Of a DNA stretch of 64,000 bases, positions 35,090 through 48,532 are shown piece by piece (position 1 is the stretch's first letter; the number at the start of each line of letters is the position of its first letter). The notes beneath the pieces are model-generated. The model searched no databases. It was given only the letters and a program-made list of their open reading frames with translations, and was not told where the DNA came from. The translations under genes and the position numbers were made by a program. This DNA is from Hermodice carunculata (lineage: Eukaryota; Annelida; Polychaeta; Eunicida; Amphinomidae), in assembly GCA_964020975.1 (NCBI GenBank), contig CAXHWN010002490.1, positions 1-64,000 on the forward strand, in the 5' to 3' direction.

Positions 35090-35871
35090 TTACCAGCAAA
35101 TTTCTCCCCACAATTTTCTCAAAGACCATTATTCATAGAAACTCCACAAACTTGGCATAATTGTACCTCCATACTAGGAGTTTGACTGTTTTTTACAGAG
35201 GAATAAAGATGTTTAGAATTATTCAAATGAGGGACATTTGAAATTTTCAATCTTGAATATCTTCAAAAGTATAACAGAGATATCATTCCAACTTTTACGA
35301 GGGGGTTATTGTCCATTACGCATCTAATGAATTTAAAACAAAAGTTGTATCAATGTAAATTATGCTAATTAGCAGCATTCAAAATTTTAGAACTTAAATA
35401 TCTTCAAAACAATTATAGATAGAGATGTCATTTTAACTTCTTCTAGGTGGTTATTGACCATTATGCATGTAATGAATTTATAAAACAAAAGTTGTAGCAA
35501 TTTCAATTATGCTGATTAGCAGTATTCCAAATTTTCAATCTTGAATATTTTCAACACTATTATAGATAGAGATGTCATTCCAACTTCTACCAGGGGGTTG
35601 TTGACCATTGCGCATCTAATGAGTTAAAAATAAAAGTTGTAGCAATTTAAATTATGCTAAATAGCAGCATTAGAAATTTGAAATCTTGAATAACTTCAAA
35701 GCTTTAATAGATGGAGATGCATTCCAACTTCTACCCCTGTGTTATGGAACAGTTGTACATTGCCATACCAATATACTTTGAAGACACAACCACTGATTTG
35801 CTATGCAGCAAATCATCTTATCTAGTTAAAGTGTGAGTGTCAAAACACACTTTTCTTTTTCTTTATTTTTT

Positions 35872-35942
<71 letters not shown>

Positions 35943-36405
35943 CTCCTCCTTATTAACCAGCAAATTTGCCTGACACTTTTCTCAGAGACTATTCTGTGCA
36001 TGTAATGAATCCAAAACGAAAGTTGTAGCAATTTAAATTATGCTGATTAGCAGTATTCCAAATTTTCAATTTTGAATATTTTCAACACTGTTATAGATAA
36101 AGATGTCATTCCAACTTCTACCAGGGGGTTCTTGACCATTGGGCACCTAATGAGTTAATAATACAAGTTGGAGCAATTTAAATTATGCTAAATAGCACCC
36201 TTAGAAATTTTAAATCTTGAATAACTTCAAAGCTATGATAGATCGAGATGCATTCCAACTTCTACCCCTGTGTTATGGAATAGTTGTACATTGCCATACC
36301 AATATACTTTTGAAGACACACACACTGATTTGCTATGCAGCAAATCATCTTTCCTAGTTAAAGTGTGTGTGTCAAAACAGACTTTTCTTTCTTCCTTCTT
36401 TCTTT

Positions 36406-36465
<60 letters not shown>

Positions 36466-37164
36466 TCCTTCTTTCTTTCCTTCTTTCCTTCTTTCTTTCT
36501 TTCTTTCTTTCTTTACCAGCAAATTTCTCCCCACAATTTTCTCAAAGACCATTATTCATAGAAACTCCACAAACTTGCCATGAATGTACCGCCATACTAG
36601 GAGTTTGACTGTTTTTTTTACAGAGGAATATCATGTTTAAAACTATGCAAATGAGGGACATTTGAAATTTTCAATCTTGAATATCTTCAAAAGTATAACA
36701 GAGATATCATTCGAACTTTTACTAGGGGGTTATTGACCATTCTGCATTTAATGAATTTAAAAAAAAAGTTGTAGCAATTTCAATTATGCATATTAGCAGT
36801 ATTCAAAATTTTCAATCTTGAATATCTTCAACACTATTATAGATAGAGATGTCATTCCAACTTCTACCAGGGGGTTGTTGACCATTGCGCACCTAATGAG
36901 TTAAAAATAAAAGTTGTAACAATTTAAATTATGCTAAATAGCACCATTAGAAATTTGAAATCTTGAATAACTTCAAAGCTATAATAGATAGAGATGCATT
37001 CCAACTTCTACCCCTGTGTTCTGGAATAGTTGTACATTGCCATACCAATATACTTTGAAGACACAACCACTGATTTGCTATGCAGCAAATCATCTTGCCT
37101 AGTTAAAGTGTGTACACGTGTCAAAACGCTTCTTTCTTTCTTTTTTTCTTTCTCTCTTTTTTTT

Positions 37165-37228
<64 letters not shown>

Positions 37229-37530
37229 TACCAGCAAATTTGTCCCCACAATTTTCTCAAAGACCATTATTCATAGAAACTCCACAAACTTGCCATGAAT
37301 GTACCGCCATACTAGGAGTTTGACCGTTTTTTTTACAGAGGAATATAATGTTTAAAACTATGCAAATGAGGGACATTTGAAATTTTCAATCTTGAATATC
37401 TTCAAAAGTATAACAGAGATATCATTCGAACTTTTACTAGGGGGTTATTGACCATTCCGCATCTAATGAATTTAAAACAAAAGTTGTAGCAATTTAAATT
37501 ATGCTGATTAGCAGTATTCAAAATTTTCAA
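35090..37530 (+). repeat. Segmental tandem duplication, second copy
   Basis: Partner of 32210-34700; see the hairpin offsets 32926/35795, 33486/36327 and 34233/37072. Confidence 0.8.
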
Positions 37531-38352
37531 TCTTGAATATCTTCAACACTATTATAGATAGAGATGTCATTTCAATTTCTACTAGGGGCTTCTTGACCAT
37601 TCCGCATCTAATGAATTTAAAACAAAAGTTGTAGCAATTTCAATTATGCTAAATAGCACCATTAGAAATTTGAAATCTTGAATAACTTCAAAGCTATAAT
37701 AGATGGAGATGCATTCCAACTTCTACCCCTGTGTTATGGAGTAGTTGAATATCCAACTTTTATGAAGGGGTTATTGACCATTACGCATCTAATGAATTTA
37801 AAACAAAAGTTGTAGCAATGTAAATTATGCTAATTAGCAGCATTTGAAATTTTAGAACTTAAATATCTTCAAAACAATTATAGATAGAGATGTCATTTCA
37901 ACTTCTACTAGGGGCTTCTTGACCATTATGCATCTAATGAATTTAAAACAAACTTTGCAGCAATTTTGATTATGCTGATTAGCAGTATTTGAAATTTTAG
38001 AACTTAAATATCTTCAAAACAATTATAGATAGAGATGTCATTTTAACTTCTTCTAGGAGGTTGTTGACCATTATGTATATAATGAATCTAAAGCAAAATT
38101 TGTAGCCATTTAAATTATCCTAATAAGCAGGATTTTAAAACTTGAATATTTTCAAAACAATTATAGAGATGTCATTTCAACTTCTACCCCTGTGTTCTGG
38201 AATAGTTGTACATTGCCATACCAATATACTTTGAAGACACAACCACTGATTTGCTATGCAGCAAATCATCTTTCCTTCCTTCCTTCCTTCCTTCCTTCCT
38301 TCCTTCCTTTTTTCCTTCCTTCTTCCTTTTTTCTTTCTTCCTTCCTTTCTTC

Positions 38353-38390
<38 letters not shown>

Positions 38391-39249
38391 AACCAGCAAA
38401 TTTGTCTGACACTTTTCTCAGACACTATTCTGTGCATGTAATGAATCCAAAACGAAAGTTGTAGCAATTTAAATTATGCTGATTAGCAGTATTCAAAATT
38501 TTCAATCTTGAATATTTTCAACACTATAATAGATAGAGATGTCATTCCAACTTCTACCAGGGGGTTGTTGACCATTGCGCACCTAATGAGTTAAAAATAA
38601 AAGTTGTAGCAATTTAAATTATGCTAAATAGCACCATTAGAAATTTTAAATCTTGAATAGCTTCAAAGTTATAATAGATAGGGATGCATTCCAACTTCTA
38701 CCCCTGTTTTCTGGAATAGTTGTACATTGCCATACCAATATACTTTGGAGACACAACCACTGATTTGCTATGGAGCAAATCATCTTTCCTAGTTAAAGTG
38801 TGTGTGTCAAAACACACTTTTCCTTCTTTCTTTCTTCCTTATTAACCAGCAAATTTGTCTGACGCTTTTCTCAGACACTATTCTGGTTATGTAATGAATC
38901 CTGGAAAAAAAATGTTGTAGCAGTTTAAATTATGCTAATTAGCAGTATTCGAAATTTTTAATCTTGAATATTTTCAACACTATAAGAGATAGAGATATCA
39001 TTCGAACTTGTATGAGGGGGTTGTTGACCATTGCGCACCCAATGAGTTAAACTTAAAAGTTGTAGCTATTTAAATTATGCTAAAAAGCACCATTAGAAAT
39101 TTTAAATCTTGAATAACTTCAAAGCTATAATAGATAGAGATGCCATTCCAACTTCTACTCCTCTGTTATGGACTTCTTGTACATTGCCATACCAATATGC
39201 TTTGAAGACACACACACTGATTAGCTATGCAGCAAATGATCTTTTCTAG

Positions 39250-41100
39250 TTTTCTATGCTCGCTTAATTGCAATTCAATTTTCCATTTTGAATCTTGCGT
39301 CATACTTATATAAACTGTAAAATACTGGTAAGAACTCCTATATTTCAAATAGAAATTACAGATGGATGATAAAACTAAAGGGAGTGGGAATATATCCTGG
39401 CCTGGATACCCTCCCCCCCCCTCACAATTTGTCTTTTTCTTTGATCCCTGTCTTATAATTGAACTTTTCATGCCAATTCTTTCCTCATGCTTTTATAACT
39501 GTACCGAATGGGAATGTTTAGTAATAGAATGGAAAATACTGATGAAACATAGCACTTATAGTGGTAAGTTATTGCTGAAACCAAGACAATGTCGTGGTCT
39601 CAGGTTATACTGTCCTGGATAACCTTTTCATTTTGCATGATCCCTGTCATGTAACTCAACTTTCCATTCAAGTCTTTCCTCGTACTATTATTTAACTGTA
39701 AAGAACTGGCCCTTGTATTTTATATACATGTAAAAAAATTTGATGCAACATAGTACTTAAGGTGTGGGGGGGAGGGGGGAGTTATCTTGGCCTGGATGAC
39801 AACAACCCCCCCCCCCAACACACACACACACACACACACACACACCTCCCATGGAAATTCCTGAATCATGCTTTTGTAATAATGTAAAGAATGGAAATGT
39901 TTTGTTATAGTGGAGGTTGGTAAATTATCCATGTGTGGACAACCTCCCCACCAACCCAAACCCCACCATACTTTTTCATTTCCCATGATCCCTGTCTTAC
40001 AATTTCTTTTCTTAATTTCCTTATACTATTCTTCAAATGTACAGAACTGGTCTTTCTTGTATTTTGAATATAAAATATTGGTGGGAGATAGTCGGGGGGG
40101 GGGGGGGGGGGGGGCAGTTATCATGGCATGGTTAACTGACCCTGACCCACACTTTGTTATTTTACGGGTTCGCTGTCTTGGAATTCAACTTTCTATTCCA
40201 AATCTTTCCTCATGATGTTATCTATAGCTGTAAAGAACTGTCAATTCTTGCATTATGAAGAAAAAACACTGATGCAAGGTAGTAAGGGGTGGGGGTGGGG
40301 TGGGTGGGGGAGAGTTATCCTAGCCTGGACAACCTCTCTCCATCACACATTTTATATTTTCTATGCTCTCTGAATTACAATTCAACTTTCTGTCCTTGGT
40401 CTTTCCTCATATTGTGATAAACTGTAAAGAATTTATATAATCCCTGAATTTCAAATTTACAAGTTACCAATGGAATCAAGGTCAAACGCACGGAGGTGGG
40501 GGACTACCTTTTTCCTGCCTGGATAACTTCCCCCATCCATATTTCATGATTTTCTTTGATCCAATTTAACTTTCCACACCAATTCTTTCCTTATGATTAT
40601 ATATATTATTGAGAAGAAGTGGAATATTTGTGTTTTGAATAAAACCTACCAATGGCACATATGGCAAATATAGTGGAGGAGGGTCAGTTACCCTGGCCTG
40701 GACAACCTCACCCCAACCCACACTTTTTTTGTTTTCTCTGATCACTGTCTTGCAATTCAACCTGCCATCCAAAGTCTTTCCTCTTGCTTTTATAAACTGT
40801 AAAGGGCTGTCATTTCTTGCATTTTAAATACCAATTACAGATGGAAAGGTAACCTTTTTTTTGGGGGGGGGGGGGGGGGTGTTATCCTGGCCTGGATAAC
40901 CTCTCCCCACCAATATTATCCCTGTGTTGTAATTAAATTTTTCATGCCAATTTTTATATAAATGTACAGAACTTGCATTTGGAATAAAAATTACTGATAG
41001 AATGTAACACTCAGGGGTGGGGGGGAGTAAGTTAAGGTTTGGACAACCTCCCCCCACCCCAAATGTTCTCCGTTTCTGTGATCCCTTGCCAGTGTTCTAT
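39250..41100 (+). repeat. Satellite with ~190-bp monomers and G-runs, right block
   Basis: Direct counterpart of 27398-28540, starting with extra monomers (39250-39960) that the left block lacks. It includes a (CA)n run near 39818-39846 and G-runs at about 40094-40114 and 40864-40879. Confidence 0.8.
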
Positions 41101-41604
41101 TTGTCTATCTGAATGTATGTACATGTATAGGCAACATACATGTGTTAGGAAATGGCAGGTCTACAGGTTAATTAGACATGTTTATGGATATATGCTCTGG
41201 AATATGACTCAAAATACATAGGATATCAACAGTTAAAGAATAATGTTCGAGGAAGCTGTTATGGCAGATAAGTCTTTGAATGGTTTTTTACCAGAGTGTA
41301 TGAGAGAAATCTTAAAGACACATATATGTATATATAATACTGTATTCATCCTAATGGTAGCACATGCCATAATAGAAGCACGCCCCCCCCCTTTCAATCC
41401 AAGTGGTCTAGATTCAAAATCAAGATTTTTCCAGTAATTTAGCAAAGATTATACTTCCAAATGAAAAATTAAATATCACTGCAGTATTATTGTTTATTTA
41501 ACACCTAAATAAACTTTACAGCCTTCAAAACCTTCAATCAAGAAAAGCACTTATTCTATAGTCCTGCAAAAACACTGGAAATTGCATTAGAAATTTGCAT
41601 TTTT

Positions 41605-42905
41605 AGCTCAGCTGACTTGTCGGTCAGCTGAGCTTTTGTGAGGGTCTGTCGTCCGTCCGTCCATCCGTCGTCTGTGGTCCATCTGTCCACAATTCACATT
41701 TTCAACTTCTCAAAAACCATTGGCCAGGTCCACTTCAAACCTGGTGGGGATGTGCCTTATGTGGGTCTCTACCAAGTTTGTTCAAATGTTCATTGTCCAG
41801 TGATTTTTGGATTTTTAATGATTTTTTTTTTGTTTGTTCTTTTTTGGGTAAATCTTAAAAAATCTTCTCCGAAACCTCTCACCCAATTGCTTTGATATCA
41901 CACATGGACACTCCCTGGGACTCCTAGTTCTTAATTTGCTCATCAGGTGGCACTGCATTTTTTTTCTAATTTTTTACAAATTTTTGTGTGTTATAGCTAT
42001 TTTCGACTTCTTCTCCTGAACCGTCACTCAGATTAAGCTGAAACATGGTGGATATGTTCCTTGTAGAAGGGTCAAAGAAAGTTGTTCACTATGTGGGAAT
42101 GCTGCGGTTACCTAATTTTTAACGATTTTTTTTAATTCGGGTACTTGGAGGTCAATGCAGCTTTCCTATTGATTACTATGGAAGTCAATGGACATTCTAA
42201 TGCTAATTCACATTTTCAACTTCTACTCCAAAACCGTCCTCCAGATTAACTTCAAACTTGGTGGCAGTGTACCTTGGGTGGGTTTTTACGAGGTTTGTTC
42301 AAATGGTCATGCTCCAGTGATTTTTGGATTTTTAATGAATTTTTTTCAAAAATCTTTACAAAAGTTTTAATAGGAAAGTTTAACATGGAAATTTCTTCTA
42401 ATGGTTATAACTTGAATAATTTTGGCCAGATTTACTTCAAACTTGGTTGGGATGTGCATTGGGTGAATGTCTACCAAGTTTGTTTAAATGGTCACGCTCT
42501 ATTGATTTTTGGATTTTTTATGAATTTTTTTGTTCTTTTTTGGGGCAAATCTTAAAAAATCTTTTTCTCCGAAACCGCCCACCCAATTGCTTTGATATCC
42601 CACAGGGACACTGCCAGGGACTCCTAGTTCTTAATTTGTTCACCAGGTGGTGCTGCGATTTTTTTTCTATTTTTTTATGATTTTTTGTGTGTTTTTGCTA
42701 TTTTCGACTTCTTCGCCTGAACTGTCACTCAGATTAAGCTGAAACATGATGGATATGTTCCTTGAAGAAGGGTCAAACAGAGTTGTTCATTAGGTGGCAT
42801 TGCTGTGGATTCCTTCAATTGTTCAATTCAGGTACTTGTCGGTCAATGCAGCTTTCCTATTGATTACTATGCAAGTCAATGGACATTCTAATGCTAATTC
42901 ACATT
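41605..42905 (-). repeat. Hairpin-ended repeat, two adjacent minus-strand units
   Basis: It begins with a 30-nt palindrome (41605-41634), matching 29050-29079. The GGCCAGGTCCACTTCAA / CACCAGGTGG block order appears twice. It abuts the palindrome at 42909. Confidence 0.65.
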
Positions 42906-42908
42906 TTT

Positions 42909-43110
42909 AGCTCAGGTAACTGACTAGTCAGTTAGCTGAGCTTTTTTGAGGGTCCGTCGTCCGTCCGTCCATCATCGTCCACAATTTACATTTTCGACTT
43001 CTGATGAAAAACCGTAAGCCAGATTTACTTCAAACTGGGTTGGAATGTACCCTGGGTGAGTCTCTACCAAGTTTGTTCAAATGGTCACGGTCCAGTGATT
43101 TTTGGATTTT

Positions 43111-43143
<33 letters not shown>

Positions 43144-43679
43144 GTTCTTTTTTTGGGCAAATCTTAAAATATCTTCTCAGAAACCGCTCACCCAGTTGCT
43201 TTGATATCTCACAGGAACACTCCTGGGAACTCTTAGTTCCGCATTTGTTCATCAGGTGGTACTGCGATTTTTTTTCCATTTTTTTGTGATTTTTTTGTAT
43301 GTTTTTGTTATTCTCAACTGCTTTTCCAGAACCGTCACTCGGATGAAGCTGAAACTTGATGGATATGTTCCTTGTAGAAGGGTCAAACAAAGTTCTTCAA
43401 AAGGTTCACTCGGTTCATTTTTTCATTCATTTTTTGAAAAAGTACAAAATAAAAAATTTTTTTACCAAACCTGAACATGGAGATTTCTTGTTATGGAAAC
43501 AACTTAGATAATTTTCGCCATATTTATGTCATACTTTGTAGAAATGTACCTTTGATAGGTCTCTACATATTTTATTTAAATGGTCACACTGCATTGATTT
43601 TTGCATAAATTTTTGGGTAAATTTTTCAAAATAAACAGATGCATGTCAGCTGAGCACAGGATCATCATGATCCTCTTGT
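42909..43679 (-). mobile_element. Hairpin-ended dispersed repeat, inverted-arm copy
   Basis: Counterpart of 26418-27167. The 34-nt palindrome is at 42909-42942 and the GGATCATCATGATCCTCTTG end lies near 43659-43679. Confidence 0.65.
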
Positions 43680-44202
43680 TTAACTTTTTCACCAAAACCA
43701 TCAACCAGATTCTCTTCAACTTTGGTAGACAGCAAACACCTTGTACCTGCCAAGTTTGTTCAAACAATCAAGTAATTTTGCACTTTGGGGGTTTTCTTTG
43801 TTCGGTGCTTGGCAAAATCTTCAAAAATCTTTTTCTCCAGAACTGCTAAGCCCAATGATTTAAAATCCCATGGGTATACTTCTGGGGACCCCCAGACCTA
43901 AATTCTTCAACGGGTGGCACTGCAATTTCTTCTGTTTTATTATTTGGGGGGGGTTAAAATTTTTGCAAAGAAAATGTCCAATTGCTTTGAAGTTACACAG
44001 GGACACTTCTGCAGACCTCAAAATCGTGAGTTTGTTCACCAGGTCATGCTGCAATTTTGTTCTTTCGCAAATTTTTGTAGTTTTGCTCTTTTGACACTTA
44101 CCAAACTGAACTTTCTCTTCAAACTTGGTGGGAATATACGTGGACTTGATCTGCAGCAAATTTATTTGCAACATAGTGCTGCTGTCATTTTCCGGGTTTT
44201 TT

Positions 44203-44240
<38 letters not shown>

Positions 44241-45080
44241 TTTCACAAATTATCAAAATAAAGGGTAATGTTAATTTTTAGCTTGTGACCTTAAAAGGTC
44301 AAGCTGGCATGTTGGCTACTATCTTGGTAATAGTGAATTGTGTCACTTTTCATATAAAAAAAATGATGACTCCCTTAACTTGATAAGTGACGACTGATAT
44401 CATGGACATTCCAAACATTCATGATGGTCTTAGACAAAGGTGACCTTGATAATATTCTTAATTTCACAATCTGTGATTGAAGGTCAGCTGAGCACAGGAC
44501 TGTCACAGTAATTTTGTTTCTTTCTAGGCATTCCTTTTTTCTATGCTCTATGGTTTAATTTGAATTATGAAGGGGATCAGCCATATGTATTATAATGAGT
44601 GAAACCGTGAGGTATGGATCAAATCCTTGTTGGGCTGGACTTCACTCAGAACCTTCCTAATCAAATTTTCCATACAAGCAACCAATAAAGTCCATCTAAA
44701 TATATAGTGTGTAATGATGTCACTGACCTGCACAGTTATGGTTATCTTGTAAGTAAATTTTGGTGTCCATGCAAACAGGAATGTGTCATATACATGTGTA
44801 TGACAAGTCCACATAATGCCAGTTTCTTGTTAAAATCTTTTTCCTGAAGTGTTAATATTATGACTACACTAAAAAAACAAACAAACACCTCCTCCCCTGC
44901 AAATAAAAAAACATGAAATATATATTTTCCGAACATGAAATATATATTTTCGGCATTTCCTTAATGCTGGTGGATTTAAGTCCCCGATTCTGGAAATAAA
45001 TGCCGACTCAGTAAATATACTGCTTTACCGTGTTGATATGGCACTCGCACATAACTACCTCCATTGAACCATTCTTTTTA

Positions 45081-45172
45081 GGAATGGGGATTTGGTCGAG
45101 TGGATATGTGCGTTTCCCATTTCAGTTAGGCGACTGGTGCCAAAGGTTGCAGGTTCGAGTCCCGCTCGTTCC
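45081..45172 (+). ncRNA. tRNA-like segment, unit 1
   Basis: A perfect B box GGTTCGAGTCC and an A box TGGTCGAGTGG lie about 60 bp apart. Seven 5' bases GGAATGG pair with the last seven TCGTTCC (two G-T pairs). The T arm GCAGG/CCCGC has one mismatch. Length 92 would suit a class II tRNA, but the D arm and anticodon arm do not fold convincingly and five extra bases precede the A box. T-runs downstream (TATATTTTC, 20 bp on) could end pol III transcription. tRNA-derived repeat is more likely than a working tRNA. Confidence 0.5.
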
Positions 45173-45322
45173 GAACATGAAATATATATTTTCGGCATTT
45201 CCTTAATGCTGGTGGATTTAAGTCCCCGATTCTGGAAATAAATGCCGACTCAGTAAATATACTGCTTTACCGTGTTGATATGGCACTCGCACATAACTAC
45301 CTCCATTGAACCATTCTTTTTA

Positions 45323-45414
45323 GGAATGGGGATTTGGTCGAGTGGATATGTGCGTTTCCCATTTCAGCTAGGCGACTGGTGCCAAAGGTTGCAGGTTCGA
45401 GTCCCGCTCGTTCC
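45323..45414 (+). ncRNA. tRNA-like segment, unit 2
   Basis: Same as unit 1 except one base (C for T in CAGCTAGG). Confidence 0.5.
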
Positions 45415-45564
45415 GAACATGAAATATATATTTTCGGCATTTCCTTAATGCTGGTGGATTTAAGTCCCCGATTCTGGAAATAAATGCCGACTCAGTAAAT
45501 ATACTGCTTTACCGTGTTGATATGGCACTCGCACATAACTACCTCCATTGAACCATTCTTTTTA

Positions 45565-45656
45565 GGAATGGGGATTTGGTCGAGTGGATATGTGCGTTTC
45601 CCATTTCAGCTAGGCGACTGGTGCCAAAGGTTGCAGGTTCGAGTCCCGCTCGTTCC
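45565..45656 (+). ncRNA. tRNA-like segment, unit 3
   Basis: Appears identical to unit 2. Confidence 0.5.
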
Positions 45657-45806
45657 GAACATGAAATATATATTTTCGGCATTTCCTTAATGCTGGTGGA
45701 TTTAAGTCCCCGATTCTGGAAATAAATGCCGACTCAGTAAATATACTGCTTTACCGTGTTGATATGGCACTCGCACATAACTACCTCCATTGAACCATTC
45801 TTTTTA

Positions 45807-45898
45807 GGAATGGGGATTTGGTCGAGTGGATATGTGCGTTTCCCATTTCAGCTAGGCGACTGGTGCCAAAGGTTGCAGGTTCGAGTCCCGCTCGTTCC
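45807..45898 (+). ncRNA. tRNA-like segment, unit 4
   Basis: Appears identical to unit 2. It is followed by only 14 bp of the next unit, so its downstream T-run differs from the others. Confidence 0.5.
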
Positions 45899-46045
45899 GA
45901 ACATGAAATATAAAAAAATAAAACTTTCAAATTAAAATAAATAAGTGAATAAATAAAATATAACTGACCTCTCTCTTGTGTATTACCAGCCTTTAACCAA
46001 TAATTGCACCGTCTTCATAAAATTTGATGGAGCAAATGCAGAAAG

Positions 46046-47075
46046 CTAGAAAAGAAGATTTGCTTCACAGCAAATCTGGATGCTTTCAAAATGAGAACAG
46101 TTTGGTATGCTACACTTCACCATTGTTCTACATAATCGCAATTTTGTGCATTGATTTAAACATATTTTATTACAAAAACAATTGGCCAACAGGCATTAAC
46201 CTAATTTGCATAAATTAAAATGCTACAACTTGGGGGTTATGGCTCATTGGATGTGGCCATGTCACAAACTTATAAACTGAAGTTTAAATGACCCCACTAT
46301 ACAGTTTTTAAGCTATTCAAGACTTTTTTGTGTATTTTCCTAATTAGCATAAATTAAAAGCATAGAACTTTGGTTTATGGTTCATTGGATGCGGCTATGT
46401 CACATAGCTACAAATTGAAGTTGGAATGGTACCTCCATGTATAATAGCTTTGAAGTTATTCAAGATATAAATATTGTGTATTCATCTCATTTGCATTAAT
46501 AAGAATTGTACAATTTTCGATCATGATTCATTGGATGCGGCTATGTCACAGAACAAGAAATTGAAGTTGGAATGGCACCTCTATCTATAATAGTTTTCAA
46601 GCTATTCAAAGATTTAAATTTTGCTTATTAACCTAATTTGCATAAATTAAAATCCTACAACTTTGGTTTATGGTTTATTGGATGCGACTTTGCCACAAAC
46701 TTATAAAACGAAGTTGGAATGGCATCTTTATCTATAAAAGCTTTGGAGATATTCAACTTTTAAGTTTTTCAATGCCCCTAATTAGCGTAATTTAAAATTT
46801 TACAACTCTGATTTACTGCTCATTATATTGGCAGGTGTCACAAACCTCAACAAGCATATTGAAATTTTGCGTCCATGTACAATACTTTGGAAGGTATGGA
46901 ACTTTTAAAATTTTAATTGCCCCTAATTTGAATAATTTTAAACGTCATGACCATTCCAAACGATATGCACAATTTCACTGGTGGGTCAGTCACCATGGTA
47001 AGTTTGATGGTTTTCAAAATAATGGTGTCTTTAAAAAAATGGTCATAAAGAAGAAACAAAGAAAGAAAAAAAGGT
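46046..47075 (-). mobile_element. Helitron-like element, long-monomer family, inverted-arm copy
   Basis: CTAG (46046-46049) and the hairpin (46057-46076) mark the 3' end on the minus strand. The monomers and the T/C-rich 5' tract (near 47050) mirror 24005-25056. Confidence 0.65.
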
Positions 47076-47378
47076 AGAAACAAACAAAAAGAATTCTTGA
47101 CAAAATGTCTGGGTTTGCACTTTGCATTTGAAGATATTCAATTTACACGTATACATTTGTCTTTTCCTGCCATTGGATTTGCAAACAGCACAAACCCACA
47201 TAATGGTATGCATACCAGGAGTACACATATTTCCAGCTTCAACAATCTTGAGTATTGTCAAAACTATAATAGATAGAAGTGTCATTCCAGCTGGTACTGG
47301 TACAGCTGTGCATGTGGTGTACATGTATGTGAAGAATATATACAAAAATTGTAGCATCTCAAAATCTTTCTTTTCTAG

Positions 47379-48094
47379 TTTATCATCCGCATTCTAACCA
47401 TTAGCGACGTCCTCCATTTCTCTAACTTTCTCAATGGAGCACTCAATTTTAACAGAGCACAACTTTTCAATGTACATGTATTCTGTTAGCATCACCGTTC
47501 TATTTACGAACACTACGATTAACGGACACAGGACAACGTTTCACTATTATGATACAGAATCATGACAGAATCTGGTCTGTTTTACCTGCATTCAAAGTTT
47601 GACTTTGTGCATAAAACTTGATATCTATTATGTTTATTGCTTTGAGCAGAGCATAGTTAAGTTATCAATTACACCGTGCCATATAGTGCCTCCATCTACA
47701 CGTAAAAAAATGTAGGCCGAAATTTTACCGTAAAATGCAACTCCACTACCCTTCTTGACAGTCTTTCACTGCACCAGCGTATGTCACCGATAGAAGGAGC
47801 CCCCAACACATAGGAACTAATTTTATGAAACTCCATTTTTGATTAGTATTAGCTGACCAATCAGAGGAGCTAGGTTATAGCATTGATTCGTCTTTATTGG
47901 GTCGGAGGGTTGAATCAAGCAGGGTAACGCTGTGCTAAATCCGAGAGTGGAGCTCAAGGGTTCAGCATAACTTGACAGTGATTAATTCAACACCCGACCC
48001 AGGAAAGGCCAATCAATGCTTATTCTGACGTGTTTATAGGTTCAACAGTGGGAAAATCTACCAGCTTCGCTTCATCAGCTGTTCTAAAACATAG
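47379..48094. other. Low-repeat sequence, nothing recognised
   Basis: It follows a TTTTCTAG end (47371-47378). No gene or repeat family was identified on either strand. Confidence 0.45.
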
Positions 48095-48137
48095 CCCCCA
48101 CCCCCACCCCCACCCCCACCCACCCAACCCCAACCCC
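48095..48137 (-). other. G-quadruplex-prone tract
   Basis: On the minus strand seven or more runs of 3-5 G are separated by one or two bases (GGGGTTGGGG, GGGTGGGTGGGGGTGGGGG). This meets the usual G4 pattern. Function unknown. Confidence 0.7.
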
Positions 48138-48472
48138 TTCACGGTGCGCCATCAATTGGACAGGAACCCTGGTAAACCAGTGACGCTTTAGCTATTTTAA
48201 ATAACTCAATTTTAAAAGGTTTTATTAATAAACAACAAAACAATTTTTTTATATTCTAATAATAATCATTTGGTTATATTCCAACACGGGAAATCATTAT
48301 CAACAGTGATAATGATTCTCCGTATTGCAGCAATATTGGAAAATTAGCCACTGAATATAATCATCTCATGAAAGTAGTGCAAACAACAATGGATTCTACA
48401 GCCGTGAAAGATTCATTCAACCGGCAATGTGGCCATATAATTAATCATGGTCACGTCAAGTTATTCTAGCCA

Positions 48473-48532
48473 TCTGACTGGCTCCTTAACCCTAAACCCC
48501 GTTCTGACTGGCTCCTTAACCCTAAACCCCGT
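48473..48532. repeat. 30-bp tandem duplication
   Basis: Two perfect 30-bp units (TCTGACTGGCTCCTTAACCC and ten more bases). Confidence 0.9.

Larger units (their letters stand above)
44931..45898 (+). repeat. Four-unit 242-bp tandem array with tRNA-like promoter
   Basis: The unit starts GAACATGAAATATATATTTTC at 44931, 45173, 45415 and 45657, exactly 242 bp apart. A fifth partial start (about 14 bp) follows at 45899, and a partial start precedes unit one. I see one base difference between units (CAGTTAGG in unit one, CAGCTAGG in the others). Each unit carries a 92-bp tRNA-like segment and about 150 bp of other sequence. The array interrupts the right inverted-repeat arm; the left arm near 25180-25200 is the uninterrupted version. 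Confidence 0.95.
42690..47363. repeat. Right arm of the large inverted repeat
   Basis: Reverse complement of 23738-27395. It is 1 kb longer, almost all accounted for by the 242-bp tandem array at 44931-45898, which the left arm lacks. It contains a hairpin-ended repeat at 42909-43679 and a Helitron-like element at 46046-47075. Confidence 0.85.

Noticed and set aside
45081-45898. Four functional Leu/Ser tRNA genes
   Set aside because: Box A, box B and acceptor pairing are present, but the D and anticodon arms do not fold and the A box is displaced by about five bases. Kept as tRNA-like.
44931-45898. CRISPR-like array
   Set aside because: Units are contiguous 242-bp repeats with no unique spacers, in an animal genome.
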